Origin: Limanda limanda
Taxonomy: Eukaryota; Chordata; Actinopteri; Pleuronectiformes; Pleuronectidae
Direction: 5' to 3'
Length of the DNA stretch: 64,000 nt
Assembly (NCBI RefSeq): GCF_963576545.1
Contig: NC_083653.1
Span: 20,371,639-20,435,638, forward strand
Shown here: piece after piece, positions 62,226 through 64,000 of the stretch
How the letters are laid out: each line of letters begins with the position of its first letter
Numbering within the stretch: position 1 is the stretch's first letter
Position numbers and translations under genes: made by a program
The notes under the pieces: model-generated
Databases searched by the model: none
What the model saw: the letters and a program-made list of their open reading frames with translations, nothing else
Told to the model about the DNA's origin: nothing

Positions 62226-63780
62226 CATTTACTGTCTATTGCCACCTTCAAACTTATATCTCCTGAGTCCAGTTTCACTTTCACTGTGGTTGCTCACATC
62301 ATTTGACCAATCTTTTCTTTTCCCAAGGCTGCACCTTATACCAAACTCTTAAATACAGCGTGCTTATTGTCATTGTGTTTAGGAAACTGCAGCTGTCATC
62401 TGCAGTGTGTAGGACCTTACTTTCCACTATATACTGGATGCATTTTAAAGCTCTAATACCATTAAAGATCATGTAACACCACTTCAGGATGCAACTGAAT
62501 AAGCTTTTCAACAGCAGACTTACATTGAGAGACTTCACAGCACTGAGAGCTGCAACAGTGTAATTTGATTTCTTCTCTTGGTGATGTTCCTAGTCATTTG
62601 GTAAATTACAGATTGTGAAGTAATTTCCCCCAACACCAACAATCCATCCTTACCCTCCCTGATGAGCTGGAAGAGGCTTAATTTCCTCTGCAGAGTGGCT
62701 CCCTCTTGGGTCATTGGACACAACTATCATTGTTTCTTATCCACGTCTCAGTTTGGTTCCAAATTCAGACCCGTTTGAACACGCGGATTAAACATAGAAC
62801 TAATCCAAGCCAAGTCAATGTATATTTTATACACCACAGGAACAGAGGAATAGCAAAGGAAATCAGATAGTTTTCCTTTGCATTTTCACTCTAATGTTGG
62901 AGTCAGCGTTTTCATTCTCCTTTTTCATTTCCTGCATGTCTTGCTGTAGTATGAAAAATGAAATGAAAACTTGTCTGACTCTCATCGAATTTATTTCAGC
63001 TTTAATTTAATTTTTCATTTCATTAGATCATATGACTGAAGCTGGTGGGCAACTTTAAATTGATCTGGAGGACATGACCAACTACATATATTAAAGATGT
63101 TGTGACTTGTTTTTGTAAGTTGTATATATTGTTAAAAAAATACTTTTATATTAAAACAGTTCATCTGCTTTGAAACAGCAGGGGTTTCACAGCATCAGAC
63201 AATAAATAACCTGGTTTGTACTGTGAATGCTATTGTGCTGAGCTTTGCTCAAACATTTTTCAAAAATTATGCTTTTCACATCTGACTTCAACCTCACATC
63301 CTCTTACTTCAGTTTTCTTAGTTTTTTCTATCCATGAAGGAATGAAAGACATGTTTTACCAAGGTCCCTTTTTTTAAACTGGCAAGGCAGAATATCAATC
63401 TTATCAAAGCAGACTATGAAAAATATGAATTGATGAACATTCTTATCTCAAGATTAACCCAAGTATAAATGAAGAAGTGTGTTAAAATGAGGAATCTGAA
63501 CAGAAATTTAAATAACAGAGGCTAAAAAGGATAAAGTAATTACTTTTTGAAAGCAAAGTCAGAACATATTTGCCTAACGGGGAAGCGTCACCAACTGGAG
63601 GTTGCCCACTTGTACAGCTTCGACTAAAAACAACAATACATTTCCCACTAACAAAATGTATATACCCCTTCTCAGCCATGAGTACCCCCGCCACCTTGTG
63701 TTGTTTCCCTCTAAAGTAATGTTTAATCACGAGTGCACGCTCCAGTTCAGAATGTGGCTGTAAGGTGCCTAAAGGTTGTT
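62226..63780. other. Intergenic, nothing recognised
   Basis: AT-rich; no supported gene before the candidate first exon at 63849. Confidence 0.4.
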
Positions 63781-63848
63781 TGCCAACTACCATAAAAAAG
63801 ACGAAGAAGAAGATAAAGCGAGTTTCTGTGAGATTTCAAGTCTCTGGA

Positions 63849-63879
63849 ATGGCCACTGTGACATTGTTTTCTACAAACG
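63849..63879 (+). CDS. Candidate first coding exon, gene running off the right edge
   Basis: ATGGCC in good context (G at -3 and +4) opens MATVTLFSTN and then meets a strong donor, G|GTAAGTG. The preceding sequence (about 63785-63820) has a purine-rich run of GAAGAAGA type, which I recall near many fish transcription starts. Only ten codons are visible, so this may be chance. Confidence 0.3.
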
Positions 63880-64000
63880 GTAAGTGTGTGGTTGACGTTC
63901 TGGCCAAATCATCCAGTCCGATGTTGTGTAGATTATAAGATTAAAAATCGATTAAATCTGTCATCATGTCTGTGGTCTCCCATGTTTTTAAAAACTGGAC

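Overview
This window is vertebrate nuclear DNA, almost certainly from a ray-finned (teleost) fish. The evidence is long CA/GT microsatellites, remnants of typical fish transposons (Tc1/mariner, hAT, L2- and Rex-like LINEs, tRNA-derived SINEs), short introns and one large spliced gene. The species cannot be named from sequence alone; a percomorph-like fish is a guess.

The one gene that can be fully read is map3k7 (TAK1, the MAP3K that relays TGF-beta, IL-1/TNF and Toll signals to NF-kB and JNK/p38). It lies on the minus strand from the ATG at 44396 to the stop codon at 25548. I traced 17 coding exons whose splice phases all join, giving 602 codons plus stop (human protein: 606 residues). All kinase motifs and the C-terminal TAB2/3-binding coiled coil are present. 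Intron 6 needs a GC donor. Exon 12 is exactly 81 nt, the size of the exon alternatively spliced in mammals. Exon 10 ends in a segment unlike the mammalian protein. A likely 3' UTR runs to about 24.1 kb and a likely promoter lies at 44.4-45.2 kb.

Upstream of map3k7 on the same strand, two well-formed exons (46459-46504 and 46618-46814) belong to a second gene that I could not identify. At the right edge a short open first-exon candidate (63849-63879, +) ends at a strong donor. On the left, 1-24 kb has no recognisable intact gene. It holds a 0.4-kb diverged duplication, LINE tails, a Tc1 relic with a hAT-like MITE inserted in it, an L2-like LINE 3' end, a frameshifted coiled-coil pseudogene, CA repeats and a few unassigned open frames. 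The right part (47-64 kb) is mostly noncoding, with a hAT BED-finger fragment, a solo LTR with a perfect 5-bp target duplication, a hAT-like nonautonomous element, SINEs and microsatellites.

I found no new multi-gene system. The best leads are the map3k7 splicing details, the unidentified neighbouring gene, two perfect ERE palindromes in intron 12, and perfect hairpins in intron 16 and at 54.8 kb.
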